This document shows, piece after piece, positions 35,274 through 41,919 of a DNA stretch of 41,919 bases. The position numbers and the translations under genes are program-made. Positions within the stretch are counted from its first letter, which is position 1. The number at the start of each line of letters is the position of its first letter. The notes beneath the pieces are model-generated. The model saw only the letters and a list, made by a program, of their open reading frames with translations, ran no database searches and was not told the origin of the DNA. Source of the stretch: an uncultured Clostridia bacterium (GTDB taxonomy: Bacteria > Bacillota > Clostridia > Christensenellales > UBA1242); assembly GCA_944359935.1 (NCBI GenBank), contig CALVTD010000005.1, positions 1 to 41,919 of the forward strand. Direction: 5' to 3'.

Positions 35274-35408
35274 ATGAAAAGAACATATCAGCCTAAAAAA
35301 GCAAAAAGACAAAAAGTTCACGGTTTTAGAGAAAGGATGAGAACTAAGGGCGGAAGAAATGTTTTGAAAAGAAGACGCGCCCGTGGAAGAAAAAATCTTG
35401 CTGCATAA
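35274..35408 (+). CDS. rpmH: 50S ribosomal protein L34
   Basis: L34 is a 44-residue component of the large ribosomal subunit. The product begins [20 protein letters not shown], carries the R-M-x-T-x-G-G-R-x-V-L-x-x-R-R-x-x-G-R core and ends in a Leu-Ala-Ala tail, as in other bacteria. AAGGAGG ends 7 nt before the ATG. It opens the conserved cluster right of the origin; rnpA starts 11 bp after its stop. Confidence 0.97.
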   Translation: MKRTYQPKKAKRQKVHGFRERMRTKGGRNVLKRRRARGRKNLAA

Positions 35409-35419
35409 GGAACAAAAAT

Positions 35420-35731
35420 ATGGACCACAGACTGAAAAAAGCGAAACAATTTTCTTATATCTATAAAAAAGGCAAAAGGGCAAACAGCCAGCACTTTACG
35501 CTTTTTTCAGTAGAAAGCAAATTTAAAACCTATAAGATTGGATATTCAATTTCAAAAAAAATTGGCAAAGCAAACAAAAGAAATTTGTTAAAACGCAGAC
35601 TGCGTGAGGTTGTTAGAACTCTCTCTCTTCCAAAAGACAATCACAATTATGTTTTACTTGCAAAAAATGGTGCAGCAGAACTTAGTTTTGAAGAGATTAA
35701 AAATCAAGTAGTCAGCCTGTTTGAAAAATGA
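35420..35731 (+). CDS. rnpA: Ribonuclease P protein component
   Basis: RnpA helps the RNase P RNA to remove 5' leaders from pre-tRNAs. The 103-residue protein has the RNR motif region KANKRNLLKRRLREV (about 50-64) that contacts the RNA, and an N-terminal LKKAKQFSYIYKKGKR segment. TAAGGA, which overlaps the rpmH stop, precedes the ATG by about 8 nt. It overlaps yidD by 4 bp. Confidence 0.96.
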   Translation: MDHRLKKAKQFSYIYKKGKRANSQHFTLFSVESKFKTYKIGYSISKKIGKANKRNLLKRRLREVVRTLSLPKDNHNYVLLAKNGAAELSFEEIKNQVVSLFEK

Positions 35732-35991
35732 AATACATTTTAGTTCCGTTAAAGTTTATTTGTTGTTTGCCAATTTATTTTTATAAATATCTAATCTCTC
35801 CCCTGCTTCCAAAAGTTTGCAGATTTACGCCAAGTTGTTCAAATTACTTTATTGCGGCGGTGCAATATTTTGGAATTATAAAAGGCCCGATTTTAGGAGT
35901 TAAAAGGCTGCTAAGATGCAGGCCGGGAGTTTGCGGAGGATACGACCCTCTTCCAATCAACATAAAAGGAGACAGTAAATGGCTACTTTAA
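35728..35991 (+). CDS. yidD: Membrane protein insertion efficiency factor YidD
   Basis: YidD is a small membrane-associated protein that assists YidC. The 87-residue product has the family's hydrophobic N-terminus, the YKYLISPLLPKVCRFTPSCS motif with its cysteines, the IKGPILGVKRLLRC segment and the GYDPLP end. It overlaps rnpA (4 bp) and yidC (13 bp), so translation of the three is coupled. Confidence 0.96.
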   Translation: MKYILVPLKFICCLPIYFYKYLISPLLPKVCRFTPSCSNYFIAAVQYFGIIKGPILGVKRLLRCRPGVCGGYDPLPINIKGDSKWLL

Positions 35992-37367
35992 GCGCCATAT
36001 TATCAGTCGCAGAGCCAACAGGTGTTTGGCAGACGATTATAAAAGCATTTGAAGCAGGTGTAGGAAGTTATATTCTTGCAGTTGTTTTAATTACGCTTAT
36101 AATCAGGCTTATTTGGGCGCCGCTTGACACAATCAACAAAAAACTCAACAAAAAGAACGCGCGCATCCAAGCCAAAATGCAGCCAGAACTTGAAAAAATT
36201 AAAGCCAAGTATGGCGCAGACAAAAACCTGTTAAACAGAAAAACACAAGAGGTTTACAAGCGCTATAACTTTTCCATGACAGGCAGTTGCCTATTTATGA
36301 TTTTGTTTTTAGCGTTGAACCTGCTCATATTCTTCTCGTTGTTTGCAGGGTTAAACTCAATGGCAGATTACAAAATCAGTCAAGAGTATGATTACTTAAA
36401 ATACAATTATGCAAATGTTTTAAACCTAACCGACCAGCAATATAACGAGCAAAACACAGCCTTCTTTGAGCAGTATGGAACTTTAACCTTTGAAGTTATA
36501 GATAATCAAATCGTTGCTAAAAATGCCGAAGGAGAAATTATTGCACAAACAGAATATAAAACCGATTTTTCATACACAACAGATGAAAATCAAGTTGACG
36601 GCGAAGGAAATGTAATTCTAGATGAAAACGGCCAGCCATTAAAGGTTGTTGTTTCAAGTGATAAGGCGATTTACGATTTGGTGACAAAATTTGTTTCTCC
36701 TCAGCCACAAACAAACGAGAATGGTGAAGTTGTTACTGGCGAGAACGGAGAAACAATTTATGAAGAAAAATATGTTGGCGATGAAATTTTAATAGGAGAA
36801 GTAACATACAAACAGGTAATTGATAGTTATGTAACAAGATATATTGTAACTTGCTATGAAAACCGCCCAGAAAAATCATCTTTCCTTTGGATAGAAAATT
36901 ACTGGATTGCAGATAGCCCATTCAAAAACTCAATCTTCACATATGACGAGTTTGTTGGCGAAATAGGTTCAAACAATGTAAGCGAATATGAACAAGTTAT
37001 TTACAACTCTTTTATGTCTAATCTTGACGCACAAGTTGGCAGAGTAAACGGATATTTAATATTGGCAATCCTAAGTGTTGGAATAAGTTTCCTTTCAATT
37101 TTCCTTGGCAATTTGACAGGCAAAAAGAAAGGCGAGAAAACAAAACAGCCAACAGGCGGCAAAGTTATGATGATTGTTTTGCCAATAATCATGGGTATAT
37201 TTGCAATATTCTACAACTCTGTGTTTGCAATTTACCTTGTTGTTGGTCAGGCAATCAACGCTGCACTTGCTCCACTTGAAAACTTAATAATCAACAAGTG
37301 GGACGAGCACGACGAAAAGAAACAGCAAGAAAAGCAAAATTCAGTTGTATCTTACAGAAGAAAGTGA
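35979..37367 (+). CDS. yidC: Membrane protein insertase YidC with a large extracytoplasmic insertion
   Basis: YidC inserts and folds membrane proteins, with or without the Sec channel. The product has 462 residues. The first core helix (about 29-47) carries the hydrophilic-groove Arg43; next come the charged cytoplasmic hairpin (50-95) and a second helix (102-125). The later FLWIENYWIADSP segment (302-314) and three C-terminal helices are also present. Between the second helix and FLWI lies an extra segment of about 170 residues (131-300) rich in Asn, Glu, Gly and Thr, with tandem GEGN/ENGE-like turns. It would sit outside the membrane. There is no lipoprotein signal such as Firmicutes SpoIIIJ has. 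AAGGAG precedes the ATG inside yidD. Confidence 0.95.
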   Translation: MATLSAILSVAEPTGVWQTIIKAFEAGVGSYILAVVLITLIIRLIWAPLDTINKKLNKKNARIQAKMQPELEKIKAKYGADKNLLNRKTQEVYKRYNFSMTGSCLFMILFLALNLLIFFSLFAGLNSMADYKISQEYDYLKYNYANVLNLTDQQYNEQNTAFFEQYGTLTFEVIDNQIVAKNAEGEIIAQTEYKTDFSYTTDENQVDGEGNVILDENGQPLKVVVSSDKAIYDLVTKFVSPQPQTNENGEVVTGENGETIYEEKYVGDEILIGEVTYKQVIDSYVTRYIVTCYENRPEKSSFLWIENYWIADSPFKNSIFTYDEFVGEIGSNNVSEYEQVIYNSFMSNLDAQVGRVNGYLILAILSVGISFLSIFLGNLTGKKKGEKTKQPTGGKVMMIVLPIIMGIFAIFYNSVFAIYLVVGQAINAALAPLENLIINKWDEHDEKKQQEKQNSVVSYRRK

Positions 37368-37373
37368 TATAAT
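37345..37373 (+). promoter_or_regulatory. Possible internal promoter before jag
   Basis: TTGTAT (37345-37350), 17 bp, TATAAT (37368-37373) at the yidC stop. It could start a transcript just before the AGGAGG of jag. Confidence 0.45.
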
Positions 37374-37391
37374 CAGCCTAGGAGGATGAAT

Positions 37392-38162
37392 ATGAAAACT
37401 AGCGTAGAAGCGACAGGAAAGAACATTGAACAAGCAATTGAAAACGCACTTTTTGAACTTAAAGCGCCAAGAGAAGATGTTGACATCAAAATTTTAAGTG
37501 AAGGTGGATTGTTTAAAAAAGCAAAAGTTGTTGTTAGTATTTCCCAAGATGAAATTGAAAAATATCAAAAACGCGAAAAACTGAAAGAGGAAGAAGAAAA
37601 ACCTAAACCACAACCGCCAAAACCTGAGCCAAAACCAAAACCTGAAAAGGTGGAAGTAAAGAAACAAGAAAAGGTGGAGGAGCAACCAAAACCTCAACCA
37701 AAAGCAAAGCCACAAGAAGACAAGATTGAGGCAACGCAGTTTGTTGAAGGGTTGTTGAAAGCGTTTGGAAAGGATGCTCAGGTCAGCGAAATTGAGGAAG
37801 ATGAGGTTGTTAAAATTGAAGTTAGCGGCGAAAACTTGAACGACCTTATTGGATACAGAGGTGAAACAATGTTTGCCCTCTCCTATCTTATGAACACAAT
37901 CTGCAAACGCGGCAAGAAAAAACAGGTGTTAGATATTTGCGACTACCGCGAAAAAAGAGCGCAATCGCTTAAAAGCCTTGCAAGCAGAATGGCTGCCAAA
38001 GTGGCTAAAACAGGCAGATATGCAAAACTTGAACCAATGGATGCCAGCGAAAGAAGAATTATTCATCTTGCTCTTCAAGATAACGAAAAGGTTACCACAA
38101 TGTCTAAGGGCACAGAACCAAAAAGGTATGTGATAATCTTCCCTAGGGAATATAGAGAATAA
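37392..38162 (+). CDS. jag: RNA-binding protein Jag/KhpB
   Basis: Jag (KhpB) pairs with KhpA as an RNA chaperone linked to cell division and wall growth. The 256-residue product has the Jag_N domain (about 1-50), a linker rich in Pro, Lys and Glu (about 58-115), a KH domain with its GYRG loop (about 125-175) and an R3H domain in the C-terminal part ending in EPKRYVIIFPREYRE. The ATG at 37392 is preferred because AGGAGG (37380-37385) is 6 nt away; the earlier ATG at 37386 touches it. The linker is long. A terminator follows. Confidence 0.95.
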   Translation: MKTSVEATGKNIEQAIENALFELKAPREDVDIKILSEGGLFKKAKVVVSISQDEIEKYQKREKLKEEEEKPKPQPPKPEPKPKPEKVEVKKQEKVEEQPKPQPKAKPQEDKIEATQFVEGLLKAFGKDAQVSEIEEDEVVKIEVSGENLNDLIGYRGETMFALSYLMNTICKRGKKKQVLDICDYREKRAQSLKSLASRMAAKVAKTGRYAKLEPMDASERRIIHLALQDNEKVTTMSKGTEPKRYVIIFPREYRE

Positions 38163-38189
38163 AATAGAGCGCTTTGCTCTATTTTTTTG
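38160..38189 (+). terminator. Terminator of the rpmH-jag operon
   Basis: A 9-bp stem (38162-38170 and 38176-38184) with a 5-nt loop, followed by T residues. The mnmE promoter begins immediately after it. Confidence 0.85.
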
Positions 38190-38217
38190 TTGAAAAATTT
38201 TGGCAATGTGATATAAT
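38190..38217 (+). promoter_or_regulatory. Sigma-A promoter of mnmE-mnmG-rsmG, predicted leaderless
   Basis: TTGAAA (38190-38195), 16 bp, TATAAT (38212-38217). The -10 ends 7 nt before the ATG at 38225, with no room for a ribosome binding site in between. Confidence 0.7.
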
Positions 38218-38224
38218 CATATAC

Positions 38225-39544
38225 ATGAATAAAACCATAGTGGCAGTGTCCACCCCTCTTGGAAAAGGGGCAATAAGCATCGTTAGAATGAGTGGAGAAA
38301 AAGCGCTGGAGGTAGCACTTAAATTTTTTAATTGCAAAGGTCAAGTTGAGCCAAGAAAAATGATTTTGGGTGAATTTGATTTGGGAGACGCGAAAGAAAA
38401 GTGCCTAATGGTTTATTTTAAAGCGCCATTCTCATACACGGGCGAAGATGTTGTTGAGTTCCAACTTCACGGCGGAATAACCGTAACCAGGATGCTGCAA
38501 GAAAGGCTTATTGAAGGCGGAGCAACGTTGGCTGAGGCGGGCGAGTTTTCAAAACGCGCATTTGAAAACGGAAAGATTTCCTTGGACGAGGCGGAGGCGA
38601 TTATTGATGAAATAAACAGCGAAAGCGAAGGCGAACTTAGAAGCGCGCTTTCTTCCGCCAGCGGCAAACTTCATGAAAAAATTCGAAACCTGCAAAATCA
38701 ATTAACTAACCTGCTGGCCGAGATTGAAGTGAGCATGGATTATCCCGAGGAAGATGAAAACGAAATTGTGCGTGACAGCATTTTTGAAAAGTTGCAACAA
38801 ACCCAGCGTGAACTTGAAGAAATTTTAAACAATGCAAAACAGGCAAGGTTTATTAAAAATGGAATAAAGATTGCGTTGGTTGGAAAAGCCAATGTTGGAA
38901 AAAGCAGCCTGCTCAACGCGTTGATTGGAGAAAACAAAGCCATTGTAACTTCAACCGAAGGTACAACGCGCGATGTGGTGGAAGGCAGCATCGACTACAA
39001 CGGAATTAGGCTAAATTTTTACGACACGGCAGGCATTAGAGAAAGCGACAACGACATTGAAAAAATAGGAATTGAAAAAAGCAAAAAAACGCTTGAAGAA
39101 AGTGATTTGGTTTTAATTATTTATGACGGAAGTGAAAATTTAAATAAAAACGATGAAAATATCAAAAAAATAATTAAAAAACCATTTATTTCTGTTATAA
39201 ACAAACAAGATAAATTGCGCAAATTAAAACCGCAAGAAAACGAGATAACTGTTTCAGCGCTTCAAAAACAAAATATTCAGCAGTTAAAACAAAAAATATT
39301 TGAAACTATAATTAAAGATAAAATTGACTTTAACGGGCTTATAGTTACAAACGAAAGGCAACTTCAACACATCAAAACTGCCAAAAAGCAGGTTGATGAA
39401 ATTTTTAAAGTTAAAAATGAAAGTTTGGAAATTCTTTCCATGCTGATTAAAAAGGTGTGGAACGAACTTGGAAAAATTACTGGCGAAACAGAAAATGAAG
39501 ATATAATTTCGGTCATCTTTTCTAAATTCTGTGTGGGCAAATAA
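38225..39544 (+). CDS. mnmE: tRNA modification GTPase MnmE
   Basis: MnmE with MnmG installs the carboxymethylaminomethyl group on wobble U34 of certain tRNAs. The 439-residue product has the N-terminal folate-binding domain (to about 115), helical domain, and an inserted Ras-like G domain with GKANVGKS (220-227) and DTAG. It ends with the FCVGK motif whose Cys is conserved. The ATG at 38225 gives the family's TIVAVSTPLGKGAISIVR start; a frame from 38174 runs through the terminator and promoter. The start has no Shine-Dalgarno. mnmG follows after one base. Confidence 0.96.
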   Translation: MNKTIVAVSTPLGKGAISIVRMSGEKALEVALKFFNCKGQVEPRKMILGEFDLGDAKEKCLMVYFKAPFSYTGEDVVEFQLHGGITVTRMLQERLIEGGATLAEAGEFSKRAFENGKISLDEAEAIIDEINSESEGELRSALSSASGKLHEKIRNLQNQLTNLLAEIEVSMDYPEEDENEIVRDSIFEKLQQTQRELEEILNNAKQARFIKNGIKIALVGKANVGKSSLLNALIGENKAIVTSTEGTTRDVVEGSIDYNGIRLNFYDTAGIRESDNDIEKIGIEKSKKTLEESDLVLIIYDGSENLNKNDENIKKIIKKPFISVINKQDKLRKLKPQENEITVSALQKQNIQQLKQKIFETIIKDKIDFNGLIVTNERQLQHIKTAKKQVDEIFKVKNESLEILSMLIKKVWNELGKITGETENEDIISVIFSKFCVGK

Positions 39545-39545
39545 A

Positions 39546-41429
39546 ATGAAGGAATTTTACGAGGCAATAGTAATCGGTGCAGGACATGCTGGCTGTGAGG
39601 CGGCGCTTGCACTTGCAAGAAAGGGACACAAAACACTGCTTTTAACCATAAGTTTAGATGCAGTGGCTTTTTTGGCGTGTAATCCATCGATAGGCGGAAC
39701 GGCAAAAGGTCAACTTGTCAGCGAGATAGACGCGCTTGGCGGCGAAATGGGAAAAATTGCCGATAAAACAGCAATTCAAATTCGCATGTTAAACAGAGGC
39801 CGTGGCCCTGCTGTACAAAGTTTGCGCGCTCAGGCGGATAAAGTGGAATACCACACGCAAATGAAAAAAGTTGTGGAAAGCACAAAAAACCTGTTTTTAA
39901 AACAAGGTGAAGCCACAAAAATTGTGATTGACGGCGATAAAAGAAGTGTTATAACGGCTGTTGGTGACGAGTTTGAAGCCAAAGCAATCGTTTTTGCAAC
40001 AGGTGTTTATCTCGACAGCAGAATAATCATAGGCTCTTACACCGAAAATGTTGGGCCAAACGGTTTTAAAAACGCAAAACTTCTTTCCTCTTCCCTAACC
40101 AAACTGGGATATAAACTTTTAAGGTTTAAAACAGGAACACCGGCAAGGGTAAACAAAAGAAGTGTAGATTTCAAAAACCTTGAAGAGCAAAATGGCGAAG
40201 AGTTTATTCAGCCATTCTCTTTCATGACCAAAAAACCAATAAAAAACAAGGCAAAGTGTTATTTAACCTACACAAACTTAGCCACGCACCAAATTATTTT
40301 GGATAATTTAGATAAAGCCCCAGCCATTTCAGGCGAAATTAAAGGAATTGGGCCGAGATACTGCCCTTCCATTGAAACAAAGATTGTGCGTTTCGCCGAT
40401 AAGGATAGGCACCAACTGTTTTTAGAGCCGGAAGCGCTTTCCACAAACGAGATATATATTCAAGGTTTTTCAACATCCATGCCGGCCGACATACAAAAAC
40501 AAATGATACACTCCTTGAAAGGATTGGAAAACGCTGAAATAATGCGTGATGCCTACGCGATTGAGTATGATTGCATAGACCCTCTTCAACTTAAACCAAG
40601 TCTTGAAAGCAAACTTCATGACGGATTGTTCTTTGCCGGGCAAATAAATGGCACAAGTGGCTATGAAGAAGCGGCAGCACAGGGTTTAATGGCAGGAATT
40701 AACGCAGCGCTGTTTTTGGAAAACAAGCAGCCTCTTGTTTTGTCGCGCAGCGAAGCATACATTGGAGTGCTCATTGACGACATTGTTACCAAGGGAACGC
40801 AAGAGCCATACCGCATGATGACAAGTCGCGCAGAATACAGGCTTTCACTAAGACAAGACAACGCAGATTTAAGGCTTACAGAAATTGGAAAAGAGGTTGG
40901 GCTAGTTGACCAAAAAAGATATAAAATGTTTTTGGATAAAAAACAAAAATTAAAAAATATTTCTTTGCTTTTAAATCAAAAGTTAAAAATTGATGAAAAT
41001 TTGATTAAATTTTTTGAAAAAAATAATGAAAATCCACCAAAAAATTCAATTTCTTTAAAAGAATGCATTAAAAGGCCTAATATTGATGCGTTTAAAATCA
41101 ATCAAAAATTTGGCGTTTTTAAAGATTTTGATTATGAAGTTATAAATGAAATTAACCTTATAACCAAATATGAAGGATATCTCAAACAGCAGGAAGAAGA
41201 TATAGAGAAACTTAAAAAAATGGAAAGTCAAACAATCCCAGAGGATTTTGACTACACAAAACAAAAAGGTTTGAAAATTGAAACCATCCAAAAACTTACC
41301 GAGGTTAAACCAATAAACCTGGGACAAGCCTCGCGAGTTTCTGGTGTCTCCCCTGCCGACATCGCCGTGCTGGGAATTTTGGTTAAAAAACACAAGGAGG
41401 CAAAGAATGCAGAACGCAGAGACCATTAA
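39546..41429 (+). CDS. mnmG: tRNA uridine-5-carboxymethylaminomethyl modification enzyme MnmG
   Basis: MnmG is the FAD-dependent partner of MnmE. The 627-residue product starts with the FAD-binding GAGHAGCEAA loop (about 11-20), followed by CNPSIGG-KG, RMLNRGRGPAVQSLRAQADK, and the later family segments PGSxE-type AAQGLMAGINAA and TSRAEYRL, then the C-terminal helical domain. The ATG at 39546 is favoured over GTG 39531, one base after the mnmE stop; with no clear Shine-Dalgarno, re-initiation after mnmE is likely. The C-terminus overlaps rsmG by 23 bp. Confidence 0.96.
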   Translation: MKEFYEAIVIGAGHAGCEAALALARKGHKTLLLTISLDAVAFLACNPSIGGTAKGQLVSEIDALGGEMGKIADKTAIQIRMLNRGRGPAVQSLRAQADKVEYHTQMKKVVESTKNLFLKQGEATKIVIDGDKRSVITAVGDEFEAKAIVFATGVYLDSRIIIGSYTENVGPNGFKNAKLLSSSLTKLGYKLLRFKTGTPARVNKRSVDFKNLEEQNGEEFIQPFSFMTKKPIKNKAKCYLTYTNLATHQIILDNLDKAPAISGEIKGIGPRYCPSIETKIVRFADKDRHQLFLEPEALSTNEIYIQGFSTSMPADIQKQMIHSLKGLENAEIMRDAYAIEYDCIDPLQLKPSLESKLHDGLFFAGQINGTSGYEEAAAQGLMAGINAALFLENKQPLVLSRSEAYIGVLIDDIVTKGTQEPYRMMTSRAEYRLSLRQDNADLRLTEIGKEVGLVDQKRYKMFLDKKQKLKNISLLLNQKLKIDENLIKFFEKNNENPPKNSISLKECIKRPNIDAFKINQKFGVFKDFDYEVINEINLITKYEGYLKQQEEDIEKLKKMESQTIPEDFDYTKQKGLKIETIQKLTEVKPINLGQASRVSGVSPADIAVLGILVKKHKEAKNAERRDH

Positions 41430-41919
41430 ACAAACCTTTTTAAAGCATAGGATGAAGATTTCTCAAAAACAAGCCGAAAAGTTTGAAAAATATTATCAGT
41501 TTTTGATTGAAGAAAACAAAAAATTTAATTTAACAGCAATAACAGAATTTGAAGATGTGGTTTTAAAACATTTTATTGATAGTGCTGTTGCTGTGGGCAA
41601 ATTTAAAGGCAAGGTTCTTGATGTTGGCTCTGGTGCAGGCTTTCCCGGTATAGTTTTAGCAATTTTGCGAGATGACCTTCAAATTACATTGTTAGACAGT
41701 TTAAATAAAAGAGTAAACTTTTTAAACAGTTTAATAGAATTGCTTGAATTAAAAAATGTTAAAGCAGTTCATGCCAGAATTGAAGATTTTGAAGAAAAGC
41801 AGGCTTTTGATTGTGTTACAGCGCGGGCCGTGGCAAACATGCAGACATTAAGCGAATATCTGCTTCCTTTTGTAAAAATTGGCGGCAAAGCGATGATTTA
41901 CAAGGGCGCAGAATTTTTT
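41407..41919 (+). CDS. rsmG: 16S rRNA m7G527 methyltransferase RsmG (cut by window end)
   Basis: RsmG uses S-adenosylmethionine to methylate G527 of 16S rRNA. The 171 visible residues contain the N-terminal helical cap with KYYQFLIEENKKFNLTAITEFEDVVLKHFIDS, the SAM-binding motif I VLDVGSGAGFPGIVLA and the ITLLDSLNKRVNFL motif, then VTARAVANM. Full members are about 235 residues, so about a quarter lies beyond the window. AAGGAGG at 41394-41400 precedes the ATG at 41407, which lies inside the end of mnmG. In related genomes parA (soj) and parB follow. Confidence 0.95.
   Translation, partial: MQNAETIKQTFLKHRMKISQKQAEKFEKYYQFLIEENKKFNLTAITEFEDVVLKHFIDSAVAVGKFKGKVLDVGSGAGFPGIVLAILRDDLQITLLDSLNKRVNFLNSLIELLELKNVKAVHARIEDFEEKQAFDCVTARAVANMQTLSEYLLPFVKIGGKAMIYKGAEFF

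Noticed and set aside
38174..38224. N-terminal extension of MnmE
   Set aside because: These codons are in the terminator and promoter between jag and mnmE; the conserved start is at 38225.

Overview
The window is AT-rich chromosomal DNA from a Bacillota (Firmicutes) bacterium of the endospore-forming Clostridia type, probably an uncultured gut lineage. Support: the classical Gram-positive origin order dnaA-dnaN then rpmH-rnpA-yidD-yidC-jag-mnmE-mnmG-rsmG, an AGGAGG-type Shine-Dalgarno signal before most genes, a T-box riboswitch, and the sporulation pair yabP-yabQ. No transposase, phage gene or CRISPR array is visible. The start of the window may be a contig edge, because the 5' end of its first gene (Ku) is only recoverable by changing frame. 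The far end cuts rsmG.

Layout. 1-2.2 kb: Ku and a two-gene unit of a proline-rich helical protein and a ferritin-like protein. 2.2-6.4 kb: glmM with a stand-alone GlmU acetyltransferase half, a YcxB-like membrane protein, a membrane-anchored Ig-like protein and dtd. 6.6-12 kb: a small conserved-looking protein, then the leftward operon typA - small membrane protein - dnaB - gltX. 12-24.2 kb: a leftward pair made of an 11.2 kb gene for a 3.7 kDa-residue-scale (about 3,730 aa) lipoprotein of fibronectin/Ig-like repeats and a 290-aa lipoprotein with a C-terminal membrane helix. 24.2-26.6 kb: an RluA-family pseudouridine synthase, yabP, yabQ, a small membrane protein in the divIC position, and cvpA. 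26.6-31.2 kb: an unusual tRNA-Asn locus, an unknown 210-aa protein, and aspS-asnS under a T-box whose specifier reads as Asn. 31.2-41.9 kb: recF, the origin (dnaA, oriC, dnaN) and the ribosome/membrane/tRNA-modification cluster.

The replication origin sits between dnaA and dnaN near 33.8 kb. Most genes to its left are on the minus strand and all to its right are on the plus strand, so transcription mostly follows replication. The plus-strand genes left of the origin (ku, the ferritin pair, ycxB-like, the 129-aa gene, yabPQ, tRNA-Asn, the 210-aa gene) are the exceptions.

The most interesting observations are: (1) several genes with no Shine-Dalgarno have a sigma-A -10 box 6-8 nt before their start codon, which predicts leaderless mRNAs (mnmE, recF, the DivIC-position gene, the Ig-like protein, the giant lipoprotein); (2) the tRNA-Asn gene has a 260-nt promoter-led upstream stretch that carries a direct copy of its 5' end and an inverted copy of its anticodon arm; (3) the giant lipoprotein with its small anchored partner; (4) GlmU reduced to its acetyltransferase half, and YidC with a roughly 170-residue insertion.
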